NCBI RefSeq assembly: GCF_023276405.1
Contig: NZ_JALRMO010000001.1
Coordinates: 558,001-622,000, forward strand
Direction: 5' to 3'
DNA: 64,000 nucleotides
Source of the DNA: Paenibacillus hamazuiensis
Lineage (GTDB): Bacteria > Bacillota > Bacilli > Paenibacillales > NBRC-103111
A program made the translations under genes and the position numbers. The number at the start of each line of letters is the position of its first letter. Position 1 is the stretch's first letter. The notes under the pieces are model-generated. The model made no database searches, was not told the origin of the DNA, and was given only the letters and a program-made list of their open reading frames with translations. Shown piece by piece: positions 9,038-19,161 of this stretch.

Positions 9038-10632
9038 TCAATGCGATCCTGGCTGACGATGAACCGATTATTATCAAAGGTCTGAAAAAGCTGATTTCCT
9101 GGGAGGAGCTGGGCGTCCGCATCGCCGGGGAAGCATGGACCGGGCGGGGGCTGATGGAGCTGATCGAGCGGGAGCGTCCCGCCCTCGTGATTACCGATAT
9201 CAGCATGCCGGACGGCACCGGCATCGACGTGATGAAAGAGATCGAACGCCGCGGGCTGAAGACGAAGGTGATTTTTATCAGCGCTTACCAGGAGTTTTCC
9301 TACGCCAAGGACGCTTTGGCTCTTGGAGCTGTAGATTACCTGGTCAAGCCCATTGAAAAGGGGAACTTGCTTGCGGCCGTGCAGCGCGCCATCTCCGAGC
9401 TGAAGGAAGAATCCGAAGAGCGGCAGTTCAAGAGCAAGCTGGCCCAATACGAGCACAAGGACAAAAAGACCCAGCTGGAGGAAGTGTTTGACCGCCTTCT
9501 CGACGGCGACATCCGCCAGGAGGAGGCGGCGGATAGGCTGCGGAGATTGGATGCGGGCTGCGATTACAGCCGCTACACCGTCATGCTGCTGGAGCCGGTG
9601 CGCCCGGAGGAAGACGACCGGTGGGGAGAGCACGAGAAGCGGCTGCTGCTGTTCGCGATAGGGAATATGGCGGAAGAGCTCATGCGCCGAAGCTCGGCGG
9701 GCATCCTGCTCCGCAAAGGGGATCTGCTCTGCGCCGTGGTCAACCACGGGGAAGATGTATCGATGCGGAAGCTGGCGCAGGAGATGGTCGCAGGCGCAGA
9801 GGCTTATCTGAAAATCCATTTGTCCGTCGGCATCGGCAGACCAGCATCCGGGCTGGACGAAATCAAGGTCTCCTACCGCACGGCGGCCGACGCTCTCGGG
9901 CAAGCTTATTTCGCCGGCACCGGGCAGGCGATCATGTGGACGGAGGAAATGAGAGAGAGCCGCGTTCATGAAAAAGAGCTGGGCGAAGCCAGACACGGCG
10001 TGCTCCAGGCGCTGTTGACCAAGGACCGCACCCGATTAAGCGAAGAGCTGGAAATGCTGTTCGCACGGATTGCCGGGTACTCGGGAGGCAGCAGGGAGAA
10101 AGCGGTGATGGCTTGTTACGCGGCGGTGGCCGAATGCCGGGAAGGCTTGGAGGAGATCGGAATCCATCCGGGAGAAACGGGGGCCGATCTGCAGGAGCAT
10201 CTCACCGTGATGCAGGCGTTTGACCGCTTTGAAGCAATGTCCGGCTACGTTCGGGAGATGATGTTCGGGCTGCTCGAGCGGCTCATGAACGGAGGCGGCA
10301 AGGAGGCGCAGCAGCTGCTCATTGCCAAGGAGTTTATCGAAAACCATTACATGGAGAATCTCACCCTGGAAGGGGTCGCTTCCAAAGTTTACATGAATCC
10401 TTATTATTTCAGCAGCTTTTTCAAAAAGCATACCCGGATGAACTTCAAGCAATATTTGACCGAGGTCCGCATGAAGCAAGCCGTGAAGCTGCTGCTCGGC
10501 ACGGATCTGATGATTTACCAGATCGCCGATCGGGTAGGCTACAACAACGCCCGCCAATTCAGCGACATGTTCAAAAAACATTACGGCAAGCTGCCTCAGG
10601 AATACAAATCGAAGACCGGTCCGAAGCCGTAA
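9034..10632 (+). CDS. YesN-type response regulator with AraC output domain
   Basis: A 532-residue partner of the kinase at 7253, translationally coupled by a 4-base overlap. The receiver domain (about 1-120) has the acidic pair near the start (ADDEP), phospho-acceptor Asp55 in VITDISMPDG and the conserved lysine in YLVKPIEKG. A middle domain of about 250 residues precedes a C-terminal AraC/XylS double helix-turn-helix (about 425-525; LEGVASKVYMNPYYFSSFFKK and IADRVGYNNARQFSDMFKK). It should activate carbohydrate-uptake genes nearby. Confidence 0.94.
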   Translation: MINAILADDEPIIIKGLKKLISWEELGVRIAGEAWTGRGLMELIERERPALVITDISMPDGTGIDVMKEIERRGLKTKVIFISAYQEFSYAKDALALGAVDYLVKPIEKGNLLAAVQRAISELKEESEERQFKSKLAQYEHKDKKTQLEEVFDRLLDGDIRQEEAADRLRRLDAGCDYSRYTVMLLEPVRPEEDDRWGEHEKRLLLFAIGNMAEELMRRSSAGILLRKGDLLCAVVNHGEDVSMRKLAQEMVAGAEAYLKIHLSVGIGRPASGLDEIKVSYRTAADALGQAYFAGTGQAIMWTEEMRESRVHEKELGEARHGVLQALLTKDRTRLSEELEMLFARIAGYSGGSREKAVMACYAAVAECREGLEEIGIHPGETGADLQEHLTVMQAFDRFEAMSGYVREMMFGLLERLMNGGGKEAQQLLIAKEFIENHYMENLTLEGVASKVYMNPYYFSSFFKKHTRMNFKQYLTEVRMKQAVKLLLGTDLMIYQIADRVGYNNARQFSDMFKKHYGKLPQEYKSKTGPKP

Positions 10633-10719
10633 ACGGGAAAAGTTTCCCATTTTCTTAAAAATACGCAGTAAACTGTTAAAAAACCGCATCCGAGAGGAGC
10701 TTGTCCTCTGCTACATTAA

Positions 10720-10760
10720 AAAGAGACGACCTGCATGCTGCCGCAGACGTCTCTTTCTAT
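10720..10760 (+). terminator. Intrinsic terminator after the YesM/YesN pair
   Basis: Nine-base perfect arms AAAGAGACG (10720-10728) and CGTCTCTTT (10748-10756), with an inner CTGC/GCAG pairing. The T-run after the stem is interrupted, so termination may be partial. Confidence 0.6.
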
Positions 10761-10794
10761 TGCAGGGGATTTTTTTTAGAGAGGGGATGGCGCC

Positions 10795-13116
10795 GTGAGA
10801 CGCATTCGGACTTTTGTTAAAAATAAAAAGCTGCTGCTGCGGTTCATTTTATCTTACGTGTTTATAGGACTGCTGACGATCGCCGTGCTGACCTTCGTCA
10901 TTACCGCCAAAGTTTCCGCGGATTTGACCCGGGAGATCAGTCTGTCGACGGACCGGGCGATCGAACAGTCCTACAATACCGCCAACATTTTGCTGACCTT
11001 TACGTTTGAAAACTTTGGAACCGTTTTCAACAGCGCCGACATTCAGGCCGGATTTTATAATGAGGACTTTAATACTAGCCAGCTCGGACGAATCGGCAGC
11101 AAGCTGTATGAGCTTACCTCCACGAATCCGCTCATTCATTCGATCTATTTGCTGAACGTTCAGAAGAAGCTGGCGTTTTCTTCCCTGACCACGGTAAGAA
11201 GCTTTGACGATTTTTACGATCCGGGGGCGCTCCGGCTGCTCGGGCAGGTTCAGCCTTATGTTTCCGGCATTTTTTATCCGCGGCATATCGACTATGACAT
11301 TTATGGAAAGCGGTATGCGGGCAACCTGATTTCCCTGGTCTACGTCAGCTCGATCGGACAGAATACGAACGGGGCGATGGTGCTGAATTTGAACCAGCAA
11401 ATGCTGCAGAGCATGGTGATGAACGGAGCGGAGAAGGGCAGCTTTCAATCCATGATCCTGAATAAGCAGGGAATCGTCGTTTCCCATACCGACAGCGCGA
11501 TGATCAATGCGAGCTTGGCGGACCGTTCCTTTGTCAAGCAGATCAACGCCTCCCGTGCGCCCAGAGGAAGCCTGGAGCTGACGATGGACGGCAGAGATTA
11601 CCGGATTTCCTACATCAAGTCGGACAGCCTCGGATGGACCTTCATCGGGATCATCGATTATGAGCACCTTCTCGGAAAAGTACAGGGAATGAAGCGTTTT
11701 ATTTTATCCGTTACCGGGGTTATGCTGCTGGTCATTCTCATCCTGGGGGGCTTTATGACCCGTTGGATTTACGGTCCGATTCACCGTCTGATCCAAAACG
11801 TACGCAGCTCGTCCTGGGGAGCGAAGGGGAGGGATGCCGCCTCCGAGCTGGATCTGCTAGACGGGACGTTCTCTTATTTGGAAACGAAAATTCAGGATTT
11901 GCAGACGAGCGTCGCCGATTTCCAGTCGGCCAAGAGGCAGGAGGTGCTCCGGCTGCTCACGGCGGGAGGCTGGTCGAACGAGGCGGAGATGTCCCGAACG
12001 CTCGCCGCCGTCGGTATCCGTTTTGAGCATGAAGGGTTCGTTACAGGCGTGCTCCGTCTCGATTCGTATCGGGAGCTGCTGGCGGCCTACAGGCCGGCCG
12101 ACATCGCCTTGTTCAAATATGCGGTATCGAACATTGCGGTCGAAGTGGTCTCCGGAAAGTTTCCCGCCGTTTGCTTCGACTGCGGGGACGACGGTATCGG
12201 CCTCATTGTCAATGTTCCCGGCGGCATGACGGAGACCGGCGCGGTGTTCGGTCTGCTGGAGGAAATGCAAAGCCATGTGCGCCGGTTTCTGAGATTATCC
12301 GTAACCGCGGCGGTCGGTCCGCCCGTGCGGCATATGCCGGCCATCCCTTCGTCATGGGAGGCGGCTTGCGGCGCTTCCAAATACCGGCTGGTGCTGGGAA
12401 CGGGTGCTTTAATCGGTCCGGATGAGGAAACGGCAAGGGCTTCCCTGCAGATCAGCCGCGTTTCCACCCTGGAAAAGACGGTCATGGACCGGCTGAAGCA
12501 GGGAGACGCCGGGAAAATAAAGGAAGCGGTCTCCGAGTTTATCGCTTACGTTCGTAAAGCGCCCATAGGCGAGATCATGGCAAGCTTTACCCAGCTGCTG
12601 ATGGCGACCGCGCGAACGGCCAAGGCGATGACAGCGGCGGATCAGGCCGATTCGCGAATCGATATCGGCCCGCTCACCGAGCAGCTGAGCCGCTGGGAAA
12701 CGATTGAGGAGATCGAACGCTGGTATTTGGGATTATGCGGGGAAATCGCGGAGCTGAGGGACCGGGAGGCGCAGCATAAAAACAAATGGGTCGTCGATAA
12801 AATCATCCGGCATATTCACGATCATTATTCCGACCCGAATTTGACGATGGAAGCGCTGGTTCTGATCGGCGGTCTATCAACGAATTATACGCGCAAGGTG
12901 TTTAAGGAAATTGCCGGGCAATCGATTTCGGTTTATTTGAACGAGTACCGGTTCGAGCGGGCAAGGGAGCTGCTCGTCACAACCGACCTTCCGGCGAACA
13001 AGATCGGGGAGATGGTCGGCTTTGACAATACGAATTATTTCTACGTGTCGTTTAAAAAGCATTTCGGCAAAACGCCGGACCATTACCGGAAGCAGCCTGA
13101 CATTCAGCCCGTTTGA
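10795..13116 (+). CDS. Membrane-anchored AraC-family regulator with extracellular sensor domain
   Basis: A 773-residue protein combining two transmembrane helices (about 15-37 and 302-325), an extracellular cache-like domain between them, a long cytoplasmic linker and a C-terminal AraC/XylS helix-turn-helix pair (about 665-770; MEALVLIGGLSTNYTRKVFKE and IGEMVGFDNTNYFYVSFKKHFG). This architecture is that of YtdP-like regulators found beside LplB/YtcP importers, as here. The GTG start follows an AGAGAGGGG site. It probably binds a ligand outside the cell and directly regulates the importer and lyase genes from 13266 on. Confidence 0.9.
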   Translation: MRRIRTFVKNKKLLLRFILSYVFIGLLTIAVLTFVITAKVSADLTREISLSTDRAIEQSYNTANILLTFTFENFGTVFNSADIQAGFYNEDFNTSQLGRIGSKLYELTSTNPLIHSIYLLNVQKKLAFSSLTTVRSFDDFYDPGALRLLGQVQPYVSGIFYPRHIDYDIYGKRYAGNLISLVYVSSIGQNTNGAMVLNLNQQMLQSMVMNGAEKGSFQSMILNKQGIVVSHTDSAMINASLADRSFVKQINASRAPRGSLELTMDGRDYRISYIKSDSLGWTFIGIIDYEHLLGKVQGMKRFILSVTGVMLLVILILGGFMTRWIYGPIHRLIQNVRSSSWGAKGRDAASELDLLDGTFSYLETKIQDLQTSVADFQSAKRQEVLRLLTAGGWSNEAEMSRTLAAVGIRFEHEGFVTGVLRLDSYRELLAAYRPADIALFKYAVSNIAVEVVSGKFPAVCFDCGDDGIGLIVNVPGGMTETGAVFGLLEEMQSHVRRFLRLSVTAAVGPPVRHMPAIPSSWEAACGASKYRLVLGTGALIGPDEETARASLQISRVSTLEKTVMDRLKQGDAGKIKEAVSEFIAYVRKAPIGEIMASFTQLLMATARTAKAMTAADQADSRIDIGPLTEQLSRWETIEEIERWYLGLCGEIAELRDREAQHKNKWVVDKIIRHIHDHYSDPNLTMEALVLIGGLSTNYTRKVFKEIAGQSISVYLNEYRFERARELLVTTDLPANKIGEMVGFDNTNYFYVSFKKHFGKTPDHYRKQPDIQPV

Positions 13117-13164
13117 GGGGCGGGCAAGCGAAAATTAATGAAAGTGGTCATATTTTAAACACGG

Positions 13165-13199
13165 AAATCGGTGGGAAACAAACGTTTTTCACCGATTTT
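13165..13199 (+). terminator. Hairpin between the regulator and the importer genes
   Basis: Arms AAATCGGTG and CACCGATTT, extended by a GAAA/TTTT pairing, are followed by a short T/A stretch. It may end the regulator transcript or be a 5' leader hairpin of the importer operon; the sequence does not decide. Confidence 0.45.
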
Positions 13200-13265
13200 A
13201 AACTTTTTCGGAAAGCCGGACGGCCTTATTGTTAAGGCATCGCTTAGAGATGGAGGAAGACAAAA

Positions 13266-14249
13266 ATGAACGATACCTTGATTGGCGCGCACTCCGGACG
13301 CGCGAACGGGGCTCTGAGGAAAAAACGCGGAGCCTTCGCGGCTTTTTTCCATGAGCTGAAAGCGAATCCATTCATGTACATGCTTGCTCTCCCCGGCATT
13401 TTGTGGTTTTTCGTTTTCGCTTATCTTCCGATGGGTGGGATCGTGATCGCCTTTCAGGATTTTAAAGCGGTCAAAGGGATTACCGGCAGCAAGTTCGTAG
13501 GGCTGAAAAACTTCGAGTTTTTCTTTCGTTCGGACGACTGGATCAAGATCGTGACCAATACGGTTTTCCTTAATGTATTGTTTATCGCTTTCGGAACGGT
13601 CGCCGCCGTGGGCATTGCGATTATGGTTACGGAGCTCGGGAGCAAATGGTTCAAAAAAATATCGCAATCGATCATGATCTTCCCGCATTTTCTCTCCTGG
13701 ACCGTTGTCGCGATGTTCGTCACGGCGTTTGTGGCGACGGAGGGAGGGTTTTTGAACCAGCTGCTCGGCAAGCTGCGCATCGAGCCGATTCCGTTCCTGT
13801 CGTCGCCCGAATATTGGCCGGCCATTCTCGTGCTGCTCAAAATATGGCACGGCGCCGGCTTCGGCTCCATCGTATATATGGCGGCTATCGCAGGGATCAA
13901 TCCGGAAGTATATGAATCCGCTTCAATGGACGGAGCCAGCCGCTGGCAAAAAATTTTCCACATCACGCTGCCGCTGCTTAAGCCGACGGTCATATTGCTG
14001 ACGATTTTGGCCGTCGGGGGCATTTTTAACGGCGATTTCGGATTGATCTACGCGATCGTCGGCCGAAATCCGGCTTTGTATCCGACGACGGACGTGATCG
14101 ATACTTACGTGTACCGCTCTCTGATGGATCTCGGAGACATGGGGATGTCCGCCGCCGTATCTTTTTTGCAATCGATTGTCGGATTCGCGCTTGTCGTTAC
14201 CGTCAATTATATCGCCAAGAAAACCGCGCCGGATTCGGCCATTTTCTAG
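13266..14249 (+). CDS. LplB-type polysaccharide ABC transporter permease
   Basis: A 327-residue permease of the LplB/aldouronate-transport type, with the characteristic opening FMYMLALPGILWFFVFAYLPMGGIVIAFQDF and about six helices. The EAA loop YESASMDGASRWQKIFHITLPLL lies near residues 216-238. A GGAGGAAG site precedes the ATG. It is followed at 16 bases by its partner permease and then by the binding protein; no ATPase is encoded here. Family members import oligosaccharides such as aldouronates, so the neighbouring heparinase-like enzyme suggests a uronide ligand. Confidence 0.92.
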   Translation: MNDTLIGAHSGRANGALRKKRGAFAAFFHELKANPFMYMLALPGILWFFVFAYLPMGGIVIAFQDFKAVKGITGSKFVGLKNFEFFFRSDDWIKIVTNTVFLNVLFIAFGTVAAVGIAIMVTELGSKWFKKISQSIMIFPHFLSWTVVAMFVTAFVATEGGFLNQLLGKLRIEPIPFLSSPEYWPAILVLLKIWHGAGFGSIVYMAAIAGINPEVYESASMDGASRWQKIFHITLPLLKPTVILLTILAVGGIFNGDFGLIYAIVGRNPALYPTTDVIDTYVYRSLMDLGDMGMSAAVSFLQSIVGFALVVTVNYIAKKTAPDSAIF

Positions 14250-14264
14250 AGAAAGGAGCCTCGT

Positions 14265-15146
14265 ATGATTCGGGAAAGCTTGACGGATAAAGTGCTCAAA
14301 TCGCTGTTTTACCTCATCATCGCTTTGTTTTCGCTGTATTGCCTGCTTCCTTTCGCCGCGGTCGTCGCCAGCTCTTTCGCGCCGGAAGCGGAAATATTGA
14401 AGGGCGGGTACACGTTTTTTCCCAAACAGTTCAGCCTTGAGGCTTACAAGCTGATCTTCGCGGATCAGACGATTTACCGGGCGTACGGAGTGACGATGTT
14501 CGTGACGTTCGTCGGTACGGCGCTGTCGATGATTTTCACATGCGCTCTGGCTTACGCGATTTCCGCCAAAACGGTCAAATACCGGAACGCGATCGCTTTT
14601 TATGTGTATTTCACGATGCTGTTTCACGGCGGGCTCGTCGCTTCTTATTTGCTCATTTCCAAATATTTGGGCATGAAAGATTCCATCTGGGTGCTCATTA
14701 TCCCGAGCATGATCAGCGCGTGGAACATGTTCCTGCTGCGCAATTTTTTTGCCACAATCGACGAATCATTGGCGGAGTCGGCCAAAATCGACGGCGCCAA
14801 CGACGCCTATATTTTGCTTCGCATCATCCTGCCGGTATCGCTGCCCGCACTGGCAACGATCGGCTTGTTTTATGCGCTGGGATACTGGAACAACTGGTTT
14901 AACGCGCTGCTTTACATCAACGATCCGCATAAGTTTCCGCTGCAGTATTTGATCCAACGGATCATGAACAATCTGGACTATGTCAATCAGCTGTCGGCCG
15001 ACGTGAGCATTCCGAACTACATACCGCCGGCCATCACGGTACGGCTGGCGACGACGATTGTGACGATAGGACCGATCGTTTTCCTGTATCCGTTTTTGCA
15101 GAAGTATTTTATGAAAGGTTTGATGGTAGGGGCCGTCAAAGGCTAA
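14265..15146 (+). CDS. YtcP-type carbohydrate ABC transporter permease
   Basis: A 293-residue permease paired with the LplB-type gene just upstream. It has about six helices and the EAA loop LAESAKIDGANDAYILLRIILPVSLPAL near residues 168-195, plus the typical end FLQKYFMKGLMVGAVKG. AAAGGAG precedes the ATG. In this importer type the two permeases and one large binding protein travel together without an ATPase. Confidence 0.92.
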   Translation: MIRESLTDKVLKSLFYLIIALFSLYCLLPFAAVVASSFAPEAEILKGGYTFFPKQFSLEAYKLIFADQTIYRAYGVTMFVTFVGTALSMIFTCALAYAISAKTVKYRNAIAFYVYFTMLFHGGLVASYLLISKYLGMKDSIWVLIIPSMISAWNMFLLRNFFATIDESLAESAKIDGANDAYILLRIILPVSLPALATIGLFYALGYWNNWFNALLYINDPHKFPLQYLIQRIMNNLDYVNQLSADVSIPNYIPPAITVRLATTIVTIGPIVFLYPFLQKYFMKGLMVGAVKG

Positions 15147-15206
15147 ATCCGCCAAAGTGCGGTTTAGTATATATTCAAGTGCAGCAATCCAGGGGAGGAA
15201 AACCAA

Positions 15207-16802
15207 ATGAATGTAAAACGTATGACGGCGGCGGCCTTGAGCGTAGCGATGCTGGGAACGGCGGCGGCTTGCAGCGAACCGAAGGATCAAGCCGGAACGG
15301 GCGGTTCTGCGGGCTCGGCCGCTCCGGCTCCGGTCACGCTGAAAGGCATGTTGTTCGGAGAGCAGCCGAAGGACATGCAGCTTGTGCTGGACGAATTCGA
15401 GAAGCGTACGCAAGGCACGCTGAACACGAAGCTCAATATCCAATGGAACCCGGCCAGCGACCATAAGCAGAAGGTGAAGCTGATGATGGCCGCCGGCGAG
15501 GAAGCGGATTTCGTGTTCGACGCCGATTTCATGAACCTGAAGGAGCTCGTGCCGCAGGGAGCGTACATGCAGCTCGACAAATATTTCAACAACGACGCTT
15601 ACCCGGGATTGAAAAAAGCGTTCCCGCCGGAATACGTCGAAGCGAACAAACGTTATGACGGCCATTTGTACACGATTCCGTTCACCCAGTACTTTTACGA
15701 TATCGACGTGATTTACATTCGCAAGGACCTCAGGGAAAAATACGGGCTTCCGCCGATAGGCAGCTACGAAGATTTGCAAAAATTTTACGACGTGATCCTG
15801 GAAAAAGAAAAAGGCATGACGCCGCTTGCCCTCGCAGGAAGACGCGGCTTCTACAAAATATTCGGCGGGCTCAATCCGGAAAATAACACGGTCCGTTCCG
15901 TCGGTGTGGCCGGCGTTAACTTTTTCGTGCATCTGTCGGACGATTTGAAGAAAGTGACGGATGTGGTCGCATTCGGCGATCCGGCATCCGAGCATGCGAA
16001 ACTGCCGGTGCCGTACAACACACTGAGAAGCGCATACCCGGAGTATGACAAGTACGTGGAATGGACGAAGTACCTGGAGAAGGACGTCCTGAGCCAAAAG
16101 GACGGCAAAGCGTTCTTCATGTCCGGCAAAGCCGCTTCCTATGAAGGGAACTTGTCCTCCTTCGCGGCCGACCGCAAAAAGCTGAAGGAAACGAACGCTT
16201 CCGCGGATCTGGAAATGTTCGTATACAATGCGAATGTCAGAGACATGAAGCCGAAGGCGATCAGCACGAACTATAAAACGAACAACAGCCTGGCGATCCC
16301 GGCCACCTCCAAAAACGCGGACCGGACGATGAAATTTTTCGATTGGCTGTTCAGCAGCCGGGAAAATCACGATCTGTTCGAATTCGGCATACAAGGCAAG
16401 CATTGGGAGCCGGTCGGCGACAACAAATTCAAGCTGCTCGACGAGTCGAAAAACTACAGTTTTCCCGGCTATGAGCTGACCTGGAATCCGAATATGATTC
16501 GCGTCAATAACGATCTCGACGAAACCGCCAAAAAGTACATCGAATACTCGGCCAAAGCGGATACGTATTATTCGCCGCCGCTGGCCGGTTTTACGTTCGA
16601 CAATACGAATGTGAAGGCGGAGTTCGCCAACATGAACTCGAAATACGAGCCGTTCCTGCAATTGCTGAAGCTCGGCCAATATAAGGATTGGCCCCTCGAG
16701 GCGGCCAAGATGAACGGGGAGTTGAAGGCGCTGGGCCTCGATAAGATCCGCGAGGAGATCCGGAAGCAGGTTCAGGCCTACCTTGACAAGGGCGGCAAAT
16801 GA
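15207..16802 (+). CDS. LipO-type extracellular solute-binding lipoprotein
   Basis: A 531-residue binding lipoprotein, in the large size class that accompanies LplB/YtcP permeases. The signal peptide ends in the lipobox TAAAC near residue 22, followed by a Gly/Ser/Ala-rich linker. The body includes KVKLMMAAGEEADFVFDADFMNL, typical of this family. GGGGAGG precedes the ATG. It sits 60 bases after the permeases and 60 bases before a heparinase-like lyase, so the ligand is probably a polysaccharide-lyase product; this is inference from context. Confidence 0.9.
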   Translation: MNVKRMTAAALSVAMLGTAAACSEPKDQAGTGGSAGSAAPAPVTLKGMLFGEQPKDMQLVLDEFEKRTQGTLNTKLNIQWNPASDHKQKVKLMMAAGEEADFVFDADFMNLKELVPQGAYMQLDKYFNNDAYPGLKKAFPPEYVEANKRYDGHLYTIPFTQYFYDIDVIYIRKDLREKYGLPPIGSYEDLQKFYDVILEKEKGMTPLALAGRRGFYKIFGGLNPENNTVRSVGVAGVNFFVHLSDDLKKVTDVVAFGDPASEHAKLPVPYNTLRSAYPEYDKYVEWTKYLEKDVLSQKDGKAFFMSGKAASYEGNLSSFAADRKKLKETNASADLEMFVYNANVRDMKPKAISTNYKTNNSLAIPATSKNADRTMKFFDWLFSSRENHDLFEFGIQGKHWEPVGDNKFKLLDESKNYSFPGYELTWNPNMIRVNNDLDETAKKYIEYSAKADTYYSPPLAGFTFDNTNVKAEFANMNSKYEPFLQLLKLGQYKDWPLEAAKMNGELKALGLDKIREEIRKQVQAYLDKGGK

Positions 16803-16863
16803 ACTGAGCAATCTTCATACATCACGATGCGCATTCAGTTCCGACGGACGGAGGTTTTGACGA

Positions 16864-19146
16864 ATGGAGCAAAACAATGGGCAAGAGGGCTTCGCGCACC
16901 CGTATTTATATTTTAACCGTGCTTGGGCAGCGCAATTTAGGGCGGAGCTTGAAAAAAACGAACGGATTCGCCGGGAATGGAGCGGCTATCTGAAGCTTGC
17001 CGATCAGCTTCTGGAGCAGTCGTTTACGGACGAAGCCTGGGCCGACGCGGAGGATTCGCAGCACGGACGATATGGACCGCCCAGCGAGCAGGTTGCCAGG
17101 ATGGGGACGGTGCTGGGGCTAGTCTATCAGGTGACGGGAGAGAAAGCGTACGGAGACAAGCTGAAGAGCGCGCTGCTGCATTACAGCGGTTACCGGAAGT
17201 GGTACGGCAGCGGACTGCTGAAAAACGACCCGCCATGGCATTCCGAGCTGAACACGTCGCGGTTTTGTCACGGCTTTGCCGTCGGCTACGACTGTATTTA
17301 CGACCTGCTTGACGCCGGGGAGCGCCGTCAAATTCGGCGGGCGCTCGTGGAGCTGGGCATCCGCCCTACGCTGCGGGACTGGGTACTGCCCGAAACCCGC
17401 ATTCATGCGCTGGACTCCATGGGGCACAACTGGTGGGCCGTTATGATCGCGCTCGCCGGTGTCGGCGTTCTTGCGGTCATGGATGAGGAGCCGGAGGCAG
17501 AGGGGTGGCTGGATGAGATTGTGCGGATTTTCCCGGAGTATTTTCTGTATAAAGGAAGCGTTCTCGGCAGCAAAAGCCCGAATTACGATGAGGCCGGAGC
17601 GTTTTATGAGAGCGTCAATTATGCCAATTACGGACTTTACGAATATTTGGTTTTTCGCCTTGCGTATCGGGAAAGGTACGGTTTCACTGATTTTTCGGAC
17701 ATCCCGATGCTGGGCAAAGCCGGCGATTTCTTTTTGCACACCGTATACCCTGCTTCGGAAAGGCCGCTGACGGTCAATTTCGGCGACGGACATATTCTCA
17801 GCGGCGCCGTTCAGGCCGTCAAGCTGCTGCTGGCCGGGGGCTATGGCGATCCGCGGCTGCGCTGGTATTTGCAGGAGTGGAACGCGGACTACGGGTTTTA
17901 CGATTTTATTTATCATGAGCGGATTTGGGGTGCGGAGGCGAAATCGCCTTCCCGCGAGGAGAAGTCAGCGCTTTATTCGGAAATCGGCTGGGCCGTTATG
18001 CGCAGCGGCTGGGAGAAGGACCAGACCCTTCTGGCGGTGAAGTCCGGGTTTACCTGGAACCACGCCCATGCCGATGCCGCATCGTTCGTATTGTTCCATG
18101 GCGGAAAACCCCTGTTGATCGATTCGGGCAACTGCTCGTACGGGCGCCCGGAATACCATGATTATTACTTGCAGAGCGAGGCCCATAACGTCGTGTTGTT
18201 TAACGGTCAGGGGCAGTCCGGGGAAGATTTGCCGCGCGGCGTCAAAGAACCCGGGCAGGTGTACCACCTGGTGGACCACGCCGGGCTGCGTTATGTATAC
18301 GCGGATGCCGCCGGTCCGATGGCGCACCATTTTTCCCGCAATTTCCGCCATTTCTTATGGGTGGAAGGCGTCATTTTGATCATCGACGACGTTCGCGCGC
18401 ATCGGGAAGGCACGTTCCAATGGCTGCTTCACTGTGAGGGCGAGGCGGCTGTAGAAGCGCGGGATACGCTTCATATTCGGAACGGCGGGGCGCAGGCGAT
18501 CGTTCGAACGTTATTTCCGCGCGAGCTGGAACGGAAAGAGAAGATCGGCTTGGCCGACCACGATCCGGATACGAAGGTGACGTATTTCTCGTTCGAAACA
18601 ACCCGGCCTGCACGTGAGGCTAAAATCATAACCGCAGTAATACCGGTGGATCCGGCTGGTCCCGTTCCGAAAGTAACGTCGCTCGAAGGGCACGAAATGC
18701 TGGGAGCGCGAATCGAACGGGGCGGCAAGGTGACGGAGATTTACCTCAATCTTCGCGCGGACGGACGCATCATGCACCGCAACTGCATCGGCACCTTTGA
18801 CGGGTGGGAGACGGATGCTTATTTGCTCGCTTTCACCCGCAGCGCGGATGCGTGGGAGGCCGGCTTGTCCGCTGTGGAGAGATGCTTTATTTCGCACGGC
18901 AGCTTTTTGCGCTGCGGCGGGCATCCGCTCTTTTCGTCGATGTCGCGGGCAACCGCGTGCTGGACGCTGCATCGGGAGGATCTGTCGGTGTCGATTCAAG
19001 GACAGCCGTATATTCGCGCGGAGCTTCGTCCCGGGACGGTGCCGCAAAATATATCGGCTGCCGGGGGAGCCGAGATTGTTTCGATACGCGACGGCGTTGT
19101 TACGGTTTGCCGGCGCTCACGGATGCCTGCGAGGCGTCCGGGGTGA
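16864..19146 (+). CDS. Heparinase II/III-family polysaccharide or oligosaccharide lyase, cytoplasmic
   Basis: A 760-residue protein with the fold order of heparinase II/III-type lyases (PL12/15/21 group): an alpha/alpha toroid (about 1-380) and a beta-sandwich with the signature NHAHADAASFVLFHGGKPLLIDSG near residue 400. MGHNWWAV (near 183) and YESVNYANYGLYEY (near 250) supply the likely Asn/His and Tyr of the active site. No signal peptide, so it should act inside the cell on imported uronate oligosaccharides, leaving unsaturated ends that a GH88 enzyme could remove. GGAGG precedes the ATG. Substrate is unknown; heparan-, alginate- or related-type substrates all occur in this superfamily. 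Confidence 0.82.
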   Translation: MEQNNGQEGFAHPYLYFNRAWAAQFRAELEKNERIRREWSGYLKLADQLLEQSFTDEAWADAEDSQHGRYGPPSEQVARMGTVLGLVYQVTGEKAYGDKLKSALLHYSGYRKWYGSGLLKNDPPWHSELNTSRFCHGFAVGYDCIYDLLDAGERRQIRRALVELGIRPTLRDWVLPETRIHALDSMGHNWWAVMIALAGVGVLAVMDEEPEAEGWLDEIVRIFPEYFLYKGSVLGSKSPNYDEAGAFYESVNYANYGLYEYLVFRLAYRERYGFTDFSDIPMLGKAGDFFLHTVYPASERPLTVNFGDGHILSGAVQAVKLLLAGGYGDPRLRWYLQEWNADYGFYDFIYHERIWGAEAKSPSREEKSALYSEIGWAVMRSGWEKDQTLLAVKSGFTWNHAHADAASFVLFHGGKPLLIDSGNCSYGRPEYHDYYLQSEAHNVVLFNGQGQSGEDLPRGVKEPGQVYHLVDHAGLRYVYADAAGPMAHHFSRNFRHFLWVEGVILIIDDVRAHREGTFQWLLHCEGEAAVEARDTLHIRNGGAQAIVRTLFPRELERKEKIGLADHDPDTKVTYFSFETTRPAREAKIITAVIPVDPAGPVPKVTSLEGHEMLGARIERGGKVTEIYLNLRADGRIMHRNCIGTFDGWETDAYLLAFTRSADAWEAGLSAVERCFISHGSFLRCGGHPLFSSMSRATACWTLHREDLSVSIQGQPYIRAELRPGTVPQNISAAGGAEIVSIRDGVVTVCRRSRMPARRPG

Positions 19147-19161
19147 TTTTATTGGACATGT

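Noticed and set aside
14766-16811. Minus-strand open frame of 681 codons
   Set aside because: It is antisense to the YtcP-type permease end and the whole binding-protein gene at 15207. It has no ribosome binding site and a composition rich in Arg, His and Gln, typical of a mirror frame of a GC-rich gene.
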